Assembly: GCA_026120185.1 (NCBI GenBank)
Contig: JANUWF010001050.1
Span: 1,493,001 to 1,557,000, forward strand
Direction of reading: 5' to 3'
From: Voacanga thouarsii
Taxonomy: Eukaryota > Streptophyta > Magnoliopsida > Gentianales > Apocynaceae
Length of the DNA: 64,000 nt
Positions 46,397 through 58,494 of the stretch are shown one piece after another; position 1 is the stretch's first letter; every line of letters begins with the position of its first letter. Both the position numbers and the translations under genes were made by a program. The notes under the pieces were generated by a model. It was given only the letters and a program-made list of their open reading frames with translations, was not told where the DNA came from and ran no database searches.

Positions 46397-48005
46397 GTTG
46401 GTCAGCAGACATGTTCTTCCACAGCTTGATGGAAAAAGAAACCGATCTTTGCAATTGTTAGTTTCCCATTCCTTGGGTTTTTGATATATTTTTCTCAATT
46501 TTTGTAGATTTTTTTTTTTTTTTTTTTGGGAGTGGAAAGCAAAGTTTTCCTAGTTATAGCTTAACTTAGGCTGATAATTAAGTGATTAAATATTCTGTGT
46601 AAATTAGCACGATACAAGTCGATCTTTCTCTTCTTAGACTTAAGACTGAATATAATTCATGCGAGTATTAAGAACAATATATAATAATCAAAAAGAATAA
46701 ATTTTAATTGAATTAATAAAATACCCATAAAAGTTTCAGCATTCACAGAGTCTTAGGCTTATTCGATAAAATTGAAATTTAAATATTGAAATCAAATATT
46801 TAAATATTAAAATTTAAAAATTAAAGTTTAGAGATTGAATTTTGAAATATAAAATTAGTTAAATTAATTATAATTTATTTTAATACTATATTTTATTATA
46901 ATTTAAAATAATTAATAATAATAATAATAAAATGATTATTTAATATATTCAAATTTTAAATTTAAAACATATAATAGAAATTTTAGTACGTATTAATTAA
47001 TTAAATGATAGTAAAAGTTTGTTATCAAGTACATCTAAATAATTAAACACTTATTGTTAACGTTATTAAATACACATAATTAAATAAAATTAATTAATTA
47101 ATTATAAATATTTAATGAGATTATCAAATATACTTTTAGTCTAAAAAAAATTTATTAGATTGAAAGAAAAATAAAACTCGTGATTCTATTTGACATCAAA
47201 ATGAATTGCAAAAGAAGAATTCAAAGAATAGAATAGAAGTAGCTTGAAGACATCATGTTCTTAGTCGTCTTAGAAATCTTATTTCTAATTGGGACTTTTT
47301 TCCATTTTTTTTTTATCCCTCCTCGGTTTTGCTCTTGTAGGTAATTCCAAGGTTCATGCATGCATTAATATGACAGAAAACTAAATTTTAACGACCTTCT
47401 ACTTGCTGCTATATGTCTTGCGGGCTGAGAATTAAGTGATAAATATTCTAACTGTAAGTTATAAAAAATATAACTAACAAAGCTAACAACTTCAAATAAA
47501 TTAATAAATCAAGGGATTTTGATTCAACTTACTCATTTTTATGTATAATTAATTAATTTTTGAGTGTTTGGTTATCGAATTGGTTAAATTTAGATTTTTT
47601 TTAGTACAAACTAAGCTTCGTTTTTTGCTGTAAAGCTCTTAACTTCAATTCATAAATTAATCCCATATCTGGATAATTTTTTAATTAACTAATACTACAA
47701 AAAATGCAATGGATATTCCTAATTTTCAATTTTCTTTAATCTACTCACTATTTTTTTAAGACATCAGTGCTGTGACGGGATTAGACACGCCTTTATCAGT
47801 TTATTAGATAGGGAAATTTTTACACAGACCATAGTCCTGTAAATTATATATATTAAGGTGTTATATCGTATTATTTTCACTACATAAAGTATAACTCTTT
47901 AATACATATGGTTTATGTGAATCGGTCCACGTTAAAATTTTCGTATTAAATGAAAAAGAAAATACAGTTTAGGAGGGAGCGCTAGCCTGTATACGTCCTG
48001 ACAAA
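46397..48005. other. 3' flank of LBD copy 2, no other gene
   Basis: AT-rich, colinear with 18492-20091. A T-run of about 20 bases at 46507-46527 is longer than in unit 1. The block 47301-47360 (TTTTTTTTATCCCTCC...) differs from unit 1. Confidence 0.5.
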
Positions 48006-49237
48006 TTAGCGCGGTTCTCCCTTTGAAACAGAGGCTGACTGCGAATCTAAGAAACACACAGAGTGAACGTACAAAGGTAAAGTACTAAACTCTGAGAAAA
48101 AAGAAGAAATGTGCTGTGAAGAAGCCTTCTTAGCCAATGCATCAGTTACTACGTTATCTTGACGATAGATATGTTCAAACTCCACTTTGCCAAAGAGAGA
48201 AACCAGCAATATACATGACGGAAATTGTGATTCCCCATCCAAGTAAACTTATGTGATTGTAATATATGAACCAGGTGTGCAGAATCTGACTGAAAAACAA
48301 TATCTTGCAAACCAAGCGATAAACAACGTTGAAGAGCCAGGACTACAGCGTTTAACTCTGCCACAAAAGAGTCCGAAACAGCTGCTATTGACCGGGAAAA
48401 ACCATAAATGAAAGCGCCATCGATCCCCTCTCCTAATAATTCCTCCTGTCCTGAACAAGTACCCTGACTAGTTACACCTGCGTCAACATTCAGTACAATC
48501 TGAGGCTGAGCGTGATGACGTTTCCACATAACTGATACAGGCTTCGGATTAGAGAACTTAAGAGTAATTCTAACAAAATCAGAATGCATGGCCAAAAGAG
48601 AATCAGATGTGTGCACGTGGACATCATACTTGCATGAATGCAATCCATTCCAAATTACACAACGTAATCCCACAAATATGAGTCTACCTTTCCCTGGGCA
48701 TTTTTGTGGCAAATTTCACCAAAAGCTTATGAAAAAATGGAACTGATAATTCTGTAAACCCACTCGCCAAACCCCTAAACTCTGAGCCAAAGGCTTCCAC
48801 ACAGTAACAACAACAGGACAGGAAACAAAAGTTTGCTGAAAAGTCTCTTCATTCAAATGGCAAGACTGACATCCAGAAGCGAGGGAAAAAACGTTTTCTT
48901 CAAATTGTTCAAAGAAATGTATGAATTTAACAGCTTCCACATAAAATGCTTTACCTGAGGCTGAATATTAATCTGATGAAGCTCCGATAGCAATCGATTT
49001 GGTTGTCTTCTCTGTCGAACAATACTCCAAGAAGAAGAGAGTGAAAATTTTCCATCCTGCGAAGGCAGCCAAACCAATTTGTCAGTCGTAGATTCCAATT
49101 GCTGAGGAGAAAGGATTCTGAAAATATGAAGTGTCAAATCTGAATCCAAGACCAGATTCAATAGAGGCACATCCCAAAAACCATTTGAGGTGAAGTCTGA
49201 CACCGAAAACCCTTCAAACTGAACTGCATGTAGAACA
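48006..49237 (-). pseudogene. LINE-like relic, zinc-binding plus RNase H, unit 2 (uninterrupted)
   Basis: The minus strand shows the zf-RVT part (49237-48716; DGKFSLSSSWS, QVKHFMWKLLNSY, CQSCHLNEETFQQ) followed in other frames by the RNase H part (48712-48006; LNVDAGVTS, VAELNAVVLALQR, FQSDSAHLV, DNVVTDALAKKA). All four RNase H acidic positions are readable, unlike unit 1. At least two frameshifts disable it. Near 48690 the sequence CTACCTTTCCCTGG is the empty site for copia A. The right side is cut by the F LTR at 49238. Confidence 0.78.
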
Positions 49238-49775
49238 TGAGAAGTCAATGGCTGCATGACCAGCTTCCACCGCCATTTGAGAACAATCTAGAGCTGCAAT
49301 TTGCAGCCACCATTCTACAACAATTTCGACAATAGCAACTCGGTGAAAAATATCAGCAACTTTCACAGTCCACTTGCAGCTCATGAAGCTTCCACCATCT
49401 TCATCAACTTGCAGCTTATCATAAATTATTATAGAACCTACAACTTGCAACTGGAAGATGTCCACGGCCATTGCAACTTGCGTGATCCTAGAACCATCAA
49501 GAAATAGCAAGTCGGTTAGTTTACTTATAAATAGAGTTGATTCTTGGTGCTTTGTATCAACCTTAAAAAAAAAAAGGGTTAAGAGATTTGTGATGTGTGC
49601 ATGAGAGAATAAGAGCATTAAGTGCTCATATGTATTAGTGGTGTGATTTTCTTAGAGTTCATTCACTTGTTTTGAGAGGAAGTTTTAGTGACAAATTTTT
49701 GTGTCTCCATTATTTATATCAATAAAATTAGTTTGAATTTCCTTTGGTCCTCTCCCTTCTTTCTTTTTCTCAACA
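49238..49775 (+). repeat. 5' LTR of copia F, unit 2
   Basis: TGAGAAGTCAATG to TCTCAACA, 538 bp. It matches 26651-27217 and the partial 3' LTR at 63580. Confidence 0.9.
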
Positions 49776-49974
49776 TTTTGGTATCAGAGCTAGGCTCGCT
49801 AGGTTCGTCAAGGCTTCAAGATCGAGTCAAAGAACGGTCAGGGACTGTGTTCAAAGTAGTCAATTAGTGATCGTGATATATCAAGACTCTGTCGGTGTGT
49901 AGTCAGGGACTCTGAAGTTGGTTGGTCAAGGACCAGCCTTACTTGGATAAGGTGTAGGGCATCAATAAGTCACA

Positions 49975-51021
49975 ATGGCAGATTTCATTAACATGAACAA
50001 TATTGAAAAGTTAATGGAGGACAACTACAACGATTGGAGCATGTGCCTGGAGTTTTACTTAAGGGGACAAGGCTTAGGGTGCTCGTTGATGGAAGACAAA
50101 CAACCAACCACCACTGAAAAATGTTGGAGAATACAACAAATGGAATAAGAATGCTGGTAGGCTTTGTCTTAACAGCTAAAAAATAAATTTTAGATTTGAT
50201 TAAAAATGCAGAGATGCCAAAGGAAGCTTGAGATATTCTTGCAGAGAGATTCTCCAAGAATAATGAAGCCAAGGTGCAGCAGCTTGAAAATGAGCTTTTG
50301 GGAATCTTACAAGATAATATGATGGGAAGTCAATATTTTGCTAAAGTGAGATCCTTAAGTGAAAAAAGTTCAAAATTAGATCTTACTTGTCCTATTGATG
50401 AGACGAGGATGAGAAGAATCATAATTTGGGGCCTACGGTGAGAATACACCCCGATAATAGCCACAACACGGGAATGACTTGAACCACCAATGCTCAATGT
50501 GTTAGAAAGTATGTTGGTAAATGAAAAAGCCTTGATGAGACTATCCTACAGTACATCAATAAATGATGAAGAGAAGGCTCCTTATGGCAGACATAGAATA
50601 TACGGAGGACAGAAAAATGTCAAAAAACCAATTGAAGAAGACAAAAATAGAGAGAGACATGACTTCTAGCAGAAAAGGCATCCGGAGAAAAGTATGCATT
50701 AAGGGGGAGCACCACCATAGCAAAATAACAACACGAGGAGTCGCCGAAGAAACGAGTGTTACAATTGCGGGAAGAAAGGCCACTTTGCTTGAGATTGTTG
50801 GCACTGATAGGCTAAAGGGAATGCTGTCACCTCTTCACAAACTCAAGAAATTGAGGATGAATGGGACTTTCTTGCATCCTGCGGAATTGAAGAGAAGTAA
50901 ACCCTGTCGAGCTAAATTTAAGAAAAAGAAGAAAATCTGGAACTAGTTGCGGTAAGTGACAAACTTATCAATTACAAAAATGATTGGATAGTAAATTTAG
51001 GATGCTCTAATCATATGACAA
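49975..51021 (+). pseudogene. Copia F gag and protease start, unit 2
   Basis: MADFINMNNIEKLMEDNYNDW start, early stops and frame changes as in unit 1. The zinc knuckle (50757-50798) reads CYNCGKKGHFA, then a TGA where unit 1 has CGA, then DC. The protease reads VNLGCSNHMT, with Asn at the catalytic Asp (Asp in unit 1). Non-functional. Confidence 0.85.
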
Positions 51022-52917
51022 TGTTGGAATATTTGCCCTCTAGACTAGATTATCTGATGTAATTATCGAATTTATTAATAAAAGAATTTATTCTCAAAAT
51101 TTGTTTGTGAATTTACATTTTATTTGTGTACGATTTTGGTTTGGAAATGACCCATTGTGTTTAAGTAAGTGATCAATGTGAATAGTATTTTTTCACAGTA
51201 AGGTATGGATCACATATTACTTAACACATAAATATTTGTTCCTAACCGATTGATGAGAATGAGAATCTCATAATGTATAGGTTATTGTGTTATGAATTCC
51301 AAATAGAAAATGGTTTACTTTTAGCCAGTGAGTAGTCCACTCACTTCAGAGCATGAGCGTATTTCGAAACGTAGAATAGGACCCGTAGTAGTAGTTTCTA
51401 AAAGTACTATTTAAAAGAAACTCAGACTATTACTGCTACAGCGTTGACTAATACTCTATCCTTGTAGTATGAGTTGGTGGTCTGACAAAATTAGAAGCAT
51501 ATACTTTAATATACTAAAGTTGAGGTTCATTTGTAGAACCAATATACTTATATGTTAGGTATATGTGACTAGTTAGTTAAGACAACTTGTACAAGATAGC
51601 TTCTACGTTATATCGCCCCTTATGACTGTTCAAATGATCTAATTATCTAGGGCCCCGAGGAACATGGCTTGAATGTTTACTTTAGGATAGCTCCCTTGAA
51701 AAATGAAAACATTTCAAGAGTTATGGATCATTAGACTAGAGGTCTAAGGATGGTAGATGTCTATTAGAGAGATGTTAGTACACTATTCCTCTCTAATTGC
51801 ACAGTGATGCGTAGAGGGGTATTTTAATCATTACACCTGTAAGTCGAAGACTTTGCTAACGCAGCATTGTCCTTGTGGTCAATATTTTCTTATGGTGATA
51901 TTAGGAAATATTTAAAATGCAAAATATAGCTATCTATACAGTAGGGGTATTTTGGTCATTTTAGTAGTCAAGACGATATGTCTTTTGGTCCCCAGAATGG
52001 CTTTTAAGTCGTGAAAGATTTAGGTTAAGAAATTGGTCTAGATAATTATGGGTTTTTATTTTATCAGTCTAATTTATTATTGGATTAGAATAAAATATAA
52101 GGTCCGAGAGAGGGTATTTATTTTATCTAATTTAATTGGTTAATTAATTATTCAGGCCCAAGACCCAGATTAAATAATTAGAAAATTAATCTGGAACTAG
52201 ATAAAAGGTTTGGAATTTTATTTGGTCTATTTGGGCTTGTAATTATTTCTTGGGCTGTTTAATAAAGCCCAAAAAATAAATAATTGAGATTTATTATTTA
52301 TGAATGTTCAAGCCCAAGAATAAATAATTTTATCTAACCCAATGAATAAGACCAGGGTAAAATAAAATTTATATAAAAAATATTAAATTAATTAATTATT
52401 AAATTAATTAATTAATTAATTAAAATAAAATAAAAACAACACGGGATAGACCTTGTGTTGTTTTGCGTGAAGGATAATAGAAAGTATGGATGCTTTTTGT
52501 TTTCACGCAGATGAATTATTCTCTCTCGGGGGGTGTAAATGAAAATGAATTGAAGTGGAGCGGGGGTCTTTGGCAATTAGGTGAGCTTTCAATTCACAAA
52601 AGCAAGGGAAAGAAAACAGCTCTGCGTATTTTTCATTTTGCATTGACAGAAAGCCAAACCCATTTCAAGCCTTCAAGGCTTATCAAAACCTGATCTTTAA
52701 GCCTTCACCAGCTGTGCTACGGGCACCATTTCGGAAAATCGAAAGCTTCACATGGATGAGACGCAGTAGACGTTTGCAAGGACGTGAGCCACTAGCCTTA
52801 CATATCCTTATATAGACATTTACATCAATGCAAAGAGGGTCATTCAATCACAGAGGTAAAATTTTCGTTTTCCTAACATGCTTTCGTTTTGATGATTTTT
52901 GCCATTTTAAGCCTTCA
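51022..52917 (+). repeat. 5' LTR of copia E, unit 2
   Basis: 1896 bp, TGTTGGAATA to AAGCCTTCA. It retains the ~240 bp missing from the unit 1 copy. Confidence 0.93.
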
Positions 52918-52931
52918 ATTGGTATCAGAGC

Positions 52932-54591
52932 CATTGTTTGGCAAATGTAAGAATCATGTTAGGCTTAACTAAAATAAGAAAATATTTGTTTTGGTTAAAA
53001 TCTATGAACTTTCGTGTTTACTGGTATGGGTAGTTTCACTGTAAGTTTCGCGAGTAGAAGTATAGGAATAATGTATTTTACTTGCTTTCATAGATATCGT
53101 ATAAGCCCAGTGTTTTTAAGGGTATAGGCAGTTGTTTGGATGATTTTTGAGTGAAAACCATGAAAAAAATTAGAGAGTTTGCAGGAGGCTTTTTGGAGAA
53201 GAAGCATTGTTGAAGCCATATAAGTCGAGCCGCGCCACTAAGCCAAGCCATGTTGATGCTGTGCCAAGAACCACGAATCATGAGCCTCTACCTCGAGTCA
53301 TGCCAGCAGCGGATTGCAATTTGCTACGCAGTCAACATTTAGACCGCGCAGCTGGAGCGAGCGCAGGTGCGAGCACCTTCCCGGATCCGATCCATGGGTT
53401 CTCCCATGGGCCGTAATCTAGTGTGGTGTGCCAAGACCCGCCCGAATAAAAAAAAAATTATTTTTGGTCTCATACCAAGTGAAGTAATTTTTATTGTAAT
53501 AGTTAATATTCTTTGAATATTTTGTATGAAAAATAATAGCAAAGAAAATTTTAGGATTAAACAAGTCTATTAATTAATTAATGTGTTTAATTCTATTATT
53601 TGGACACTTAGGTTAAAAGAATAGAAAAGCATGAAAATATTTACAGTTTCTAGCATACTTATTTCTTTTTGTACCCTATGTGCGCGTCTTCTCAAATACC
53701 AAAGTCCTTGGGAATTTTTGACAAAGAAATATATTTTTCTTAAATCAAATGGTTAATTTTAATTTGGACAAAAATTAAGTCTTGGATATTTTCTCAAAGG
53801 ATTTTATCCTTGACATAGAAAATATATTGAATTTAGATATTTTGTGAATTAAAATAGAAAACCATTTTGATTGAATTTTAACAAGAAAAATTGTTTTTGT
53901 CAAAACTTCAGACCAAAATCTCTCGAAAATTTTAATGAAATTATTATGTTTATTAACTTAAATAAAATTAATCCATAAAAAAATTTCTTAAAGGGTATGA
54001 ACCTTGACATAGAAATTTTTATAGGTTTAGATATTTTATTTTGAGTTAAAAGAAAACTTAATTGAAATTTTCAAAATATATTTTCCAAGAAAAACCCTTA
54101 TTTTAAGATATTAAGTGGGAGAGGAGTTTCAATGGCCTAATGGCTTCCATCACAATCTTCATTAGAGATTGTAGGTCCCCTCGTGTCACTTTGGGAGTGA
54201 ACTCGTATAGGATGGGGATACCACAAGGATCTAGAACTAATAAATTGATGTAATTAATAACTCGGGACACATATTATGATTGGTCAGCACACGTTGGAGG
54301 TTATAGTGCAGGGAATGTCCATAGGAAATGAGAAGAAACAGTCATACCATGATGGAGTTATCTTCTAAACCATTACCTAGAAGGGAAATTAATTTGTGGT
54401 GGTTAATACACTTAGCTTAGAAAATTGTTAATCTTCCCAAGAAGCTATGTCAGTTTTTCTAAGAGCTAAATTAATCATATTAAAGATAATAGTGATATGG
54501 TTAACTATTATCGGATTTAATATGAGAATAAAGTTACAAATTATTATATTTTTCACAAACTGAATTTTCTTTCATTTTCGATATTTCAGAA
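52932..54591 (+). other. Leader of copia E
   Basis: About 1.66 kb between PBS and gag. The first 318 bp are also in unit 1. A GC-rich stretch (53220-53440) encodes nothing recognised, and the rest is AT-rich. Long leaders are common in large plant copia elements. Confidence 0.6.
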
Positions 54592-55392
54592 ATGGTTGGT
54601 GGAGGTTCTTTTAGTCCTTTGGCCGTTATTCTCCATGAGAATAAGCTAACGGGTCCAAATTATGTGGATTGGAAAAGGAATTTAGATATAATACTCACTA
54701 CTGAGGAGTATAAGTATGTCCTCTTTGAAACCTATCCTATTATTGGGAAGGGTTCCACCACGGAGGAGTGTAAGGCTGAAAAAGTATGGAAGAAGACCAA
54801 TGAAATGGCTCAATGCTACATGTTGGCCTCCATGTCTAATGTGCTCCAATCAAAACACAAGCACATGGCCACTACATATGACATTAGCTAATCATTAGCC
54901 ACGATATTCACCGATAAGAGCCAACTCGTAAGGTAGGAAGCTCTTAGGACGATTATAAACACTAAGATGGCTGAGGGAGCATCAGTCAGGGAGTATATGC
55001 TCAAAATGATTGTTGCTTTTGAAGAAATGGAAGTCTTAGGGGCTGTTATTGACCCTGAGAGACAAGTGAACATAGTTCTCGAATCTCTATTGGGCTCTTT
55101 TACTCAATTCAAGTTGAACTACAACATGAACAAATTGAACATGACTTTAACTGAGTTGATGAAAAAGCTACAGGTGGTGGAGAAGGTCATGAAGCCACAG
55201 TCCAAGGCTATGATTGCTAAGACTTTTTCTTCTAAAACTGGGCCCAAGCCCAGGAAGTTCAAGAAGAAGAAGGAAAATACACAGGCCCAGCCCAACAAGC
55301 CCAAAGGCAAATGCGAGCAAAAGGTACATTGGAAAAAGGAGTGTCCAGAATTCAGGCTAAGAAAAACCCTACAGGTATTGTTCTCTATCTAG
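54592..55392 (+). pseudogene. Copia E gag
   Basis: MVGGGSFSPLAVILHENKLT and NYVDWKRNLDIILTTEEYK begin a copia gag. A stop at 54889 and a frame change lead to EGASVREYMLKMIVAFEEM and RQVNIVLESLLGSF in the second half (from 54967). The Lys-rich tail and a zinc-knuckle remnant (KCEQKVHWKKECPE) follow, with the first part of the knuckle damaged. Disrupted. Confidence 0.88.
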
Positions 55393-55399
55393 AGTCTAT

Positions 55400-56900
55400 T
55401 TCAATGGTTAGATCAACTTCTACTTGGATTGTTGATTCTGATGCCACTGATCATATCTGTAACTCCTTGTAGAGGTTTAGAAAGATAAGAAGACTCCAGA
55501 AGGGTGAGCATGGACTATGAGTGGGAAATGGAGCATGAGTATGGGCCATTGCAGTAGAAAAGTTGGATCTTGTTTTTTATTGTAATAAAGTAATTGTATT
55601 AAAGGATATTTTATAAATACCCAATTTTAGACAGAATTTGATTTCAATTGCAAAACTAATGAATCATAGATATTCTGTTTCTTTCTATTCTGGTATTACT
55701 ATTAGTAGAAATGGAGAAGTTTTATGTACATGGCACATGTATGAAAATTTATTCTTTTTAAATCCTATAAATAACCAAATAAATAACTCTCAATTTGAAC
55801 CTTTAAATAAGAAAAGAAAAACCAATGTCAAAGACTCATATCTTTGGCATCTAAGGTTGGGCTATATTAACTCAACCAGGATTCAGAGGTTAATCTATGA
55901 TGGGCCCTTGGGCTTATTAAGATTGGAAAGTTGGCTTCAGTGTGAATCATGCCTTATGGGGAAAATGACCAAAAAGTCGTTCACCCAAAAGGCTGATAGA
56001 GTTAAGGAGATATTGGGTCTTGTTCATACTGATGTGTGTGGTCCTTTGTCTATTCAAGCTAGAGGGGGCTTTGAGTACTTCATCACTTTCACGGATGATT
56101 GTACAAGGTTTGGTAATATCTACCTGATGAGGCGCAAGTCTGACTCTTTTGGCAAGTTTAAAGCATTTAAGGTTGAAGTGGAGCATCAAACATGTAAACT
56201 GATCAAAATCTTACGATTGGATTGTGGTGGAGAATACCTCATCAGAGAGTTTAAGAATTACATAGTATATCATGGAATAGTATCCCAACTCTCTGCACCG
56301 GCTACACCCTAGCAGAATGGAGTAGCTGAGAGAAGGAACAGGACATTAAAGGAAATGGTCCAAAGCATGATGTCTCATGCTACTCTTCCGGTCTTGTTTT
56401 GGAGATAAACCTTGGAAATAGCGGCATACATTCTGAACTTGGTGCTTTCCAAGTCAATACTTAGGACACCTTATAAGATGTGTACTTGGCGTAAACCAAG
56501 TCTAAATCATCCCAGGATATGGGGCTATTTAGCTTATGTACTTATCAAGGGAGACAAGTTAGAACCAAGATCAAAATTATGCTACTTTGTTGGGTATCCA
56601 AAATGGACAAAATGAGGTTACTTTTATCATCCCAAAGAGCAAAAAGTATCGGTAAGTACTAATGTTAGATACTTAGAGGATGATCAAAGTAGTTCCACCA
56701 AAGGTTCAACAAGGTTGGAACTTAAGGAGAAGTTATCTTTGGAATCAACTTCTTCAAACCCGGTTATGGAACAAGCAGAGGCACAGCCTCAAGAACCTGT
56801 ACAAACAGAGCTTCGTCGTAGTGATAGGATATCTAGAGTTCCGAAAAGATGGATAGGAGAGGTTTTCGAGCTAGTCTCTGACCATCAGGAATAAGATCCC
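55400..56900 (+). pseudogene. Copia E protease-integrase
   Basis: A protease remnant near 55425-55455 reads WIVDSDATDHICNS. The integrase follows with YLWHLRLGYINSTRIQ, CESCLMGKMTKKSF, LVHTDVCGPLS, ITFTDDCTRFGNIY, LRLDCGGEYLIREF and, after a TAG, QNGVAERRNRTL. The catalytic D, D and E are therefore present. The C-terminal part (56412-56615) has NHPRIWGYLAYVLIKGDK and LCYFVGYPKWTK, then LRRSDRISRVPKRW before RT. At least four stops. Confidence 0.9.
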
Positions 56901-56953
56901 ACTAGTACGATGAAGCTATTACTGATGCAGATGCAGATCTATGGTATGAAACA

Positions 56954-58430
56954 ATGAAAGTCGAGATTGAGTCTATGTGCTCCAATCAAGTTTGCTATCT
57001 TGTAGCTTCACCTGAAGGGATAAAACCCATTGGGTTTAAGTGGCTATACAAGAAGAAAAGGGGAGCGGATGGGAAGGTGAAAACCTTCAAAGCTAGGCTT
57101 GTGGTGAAAGAGTATACTCAAAAAGAGGGAATTGATTATGATGAAACCTTTTCTCCGGTAGCCATGCTTAAGTCCATCCGTATCCTCCTTGCCATTGCAT
57201 GTCATTACGACTATGAGATATGGCAGATGGATGTCAAAATAGCATTTCTTAATGGTCATCTTAACGAAGACATCTATATATCCCAACCGGAAGGTTTTAT
57301 TGCTAAAGGCCAAGAACATATGGTCTGTAAGCTTAAGAAATCCATTTATAGACTTAAGCAGACATCTAGAACATGGAACATTCATTTTGACGAGATTGTA
57401 AAGTCTTACGATTTTAATCAAAATGAGGATGAACCATGCGTGTACAGAAAATTAGAAGACATAAATGTAGTTTTTCTTGTCCTATATGTGAATGACATTT
57501 TACTCATTGGGAATGATGTAGGGACATTGTTATCTACTAAGGTTTGACTGTCTAGTCAATTTAGTATGAAGGGCTTGAGAAAAACCAGTTATATTCTCAG
57601 AATCAAGCTTCTTAGAAATAGGAAGTAGAGAATGTTAGGATTATCCCAAGCGACATATATTGACAAGATGTTGGCCAAATTTAGCATAGACTCATACAAA
57701 GGAGCTATAATCCCTTGTAGACATGGGTTGTCTTTTTGTTCTAAGGATTATCTTAAGTCTCAAGAAGAGAAAAACAAGATGAGTAGAATTCCCTACGCTT
57801 CAGCTATGGAAAGTCTCATGTACGCCATACTGTACACTAAGCCAGATATCTGCTTTGCCGTAGGCGTAGTTAGTAGATATCAGTCAAACTCTGGGGAGGT
57901 TTATTGGCAAGCTGTAAAGCATATTCTTAAATACCTCAATGGTACGAATGACTATATGCTGGTTTACAGGGCTGACAACTTAGTTCCTACTAGATACACA
58001 GACTCAAATTTCCAAATAGATAAGGATGAGTGAAAATCCACTAGTAGATATGTCTTCACCTTGTCTGGAGGAGTTATTTCATGGAGAAGTATCAAGCAAT
58101 CTTGTATTCCTGACTCAACCATGGAAGTTGAGTATGTTGCAGCTTCAGAAGCATCCAAGGAAGCAGTCTGGCTCCAGAAGTTCCTTTCAGAACTTGGAGT
58201 TGTGCCACACATGGACAGACCGATTGTGGTGTATTGCGACAACTCTGGAGCAGTCTTGCAATCCAAAGAACCCAAGAACCACAAGAAGGGAAAACATATA
58301 TATCCAGAGAAAGTACCACCTGATTCGAGATTTCATTTAGAGATGGAAAATCGTAGTGGAACAAATAGCTTTGGAGAACAACCTTGCAGATCCCTTCACC
58401 AAGCCTTTGGCTGAGAGGGTCTTCAAGAGA
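56954..58430 (+). pseudogene. Copia E RT-RNase H
   Basis: RT has IGFKWLYKKKRGADGKV, KARLVVKEYTQKEG, MDVKIAFLNGHLNED and CKLKKSIYRLKQTSRTW. The catalytic box reads LVLYVNDILLIGN, with Asn in place of the first Asp of YVDD. After a stop at 57545 come YIDKMLAKFSID, YASAMESLMYAILYTKPDI and, after a TGA, SGGVISWRSIKQS and VEYVAASEASKEAVWLQKF. RT is predicted inactive. Confidence 0.92.
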
Positions 58431-58494
58431 TACTTAGACGCTATAGGGGCGGGCACCTACGGACTTTCTTAGTCTTAGAATGCAAGTGGGAGAT

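Larger units (their letters stand above)
30459..53249. repeat. Tandem segmental duplication, unit 2
   Basis: Colinear with 14837-30453. It carries insertions B and C (with D inside C) and a ~150-bp block missing from unit 1, and lacks copia A. Without B and C it measures about 10.55 kb. At 53250 the sequence continues into the rest of element E, so unit 2 holds the original right side. Confidence 0.93.
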
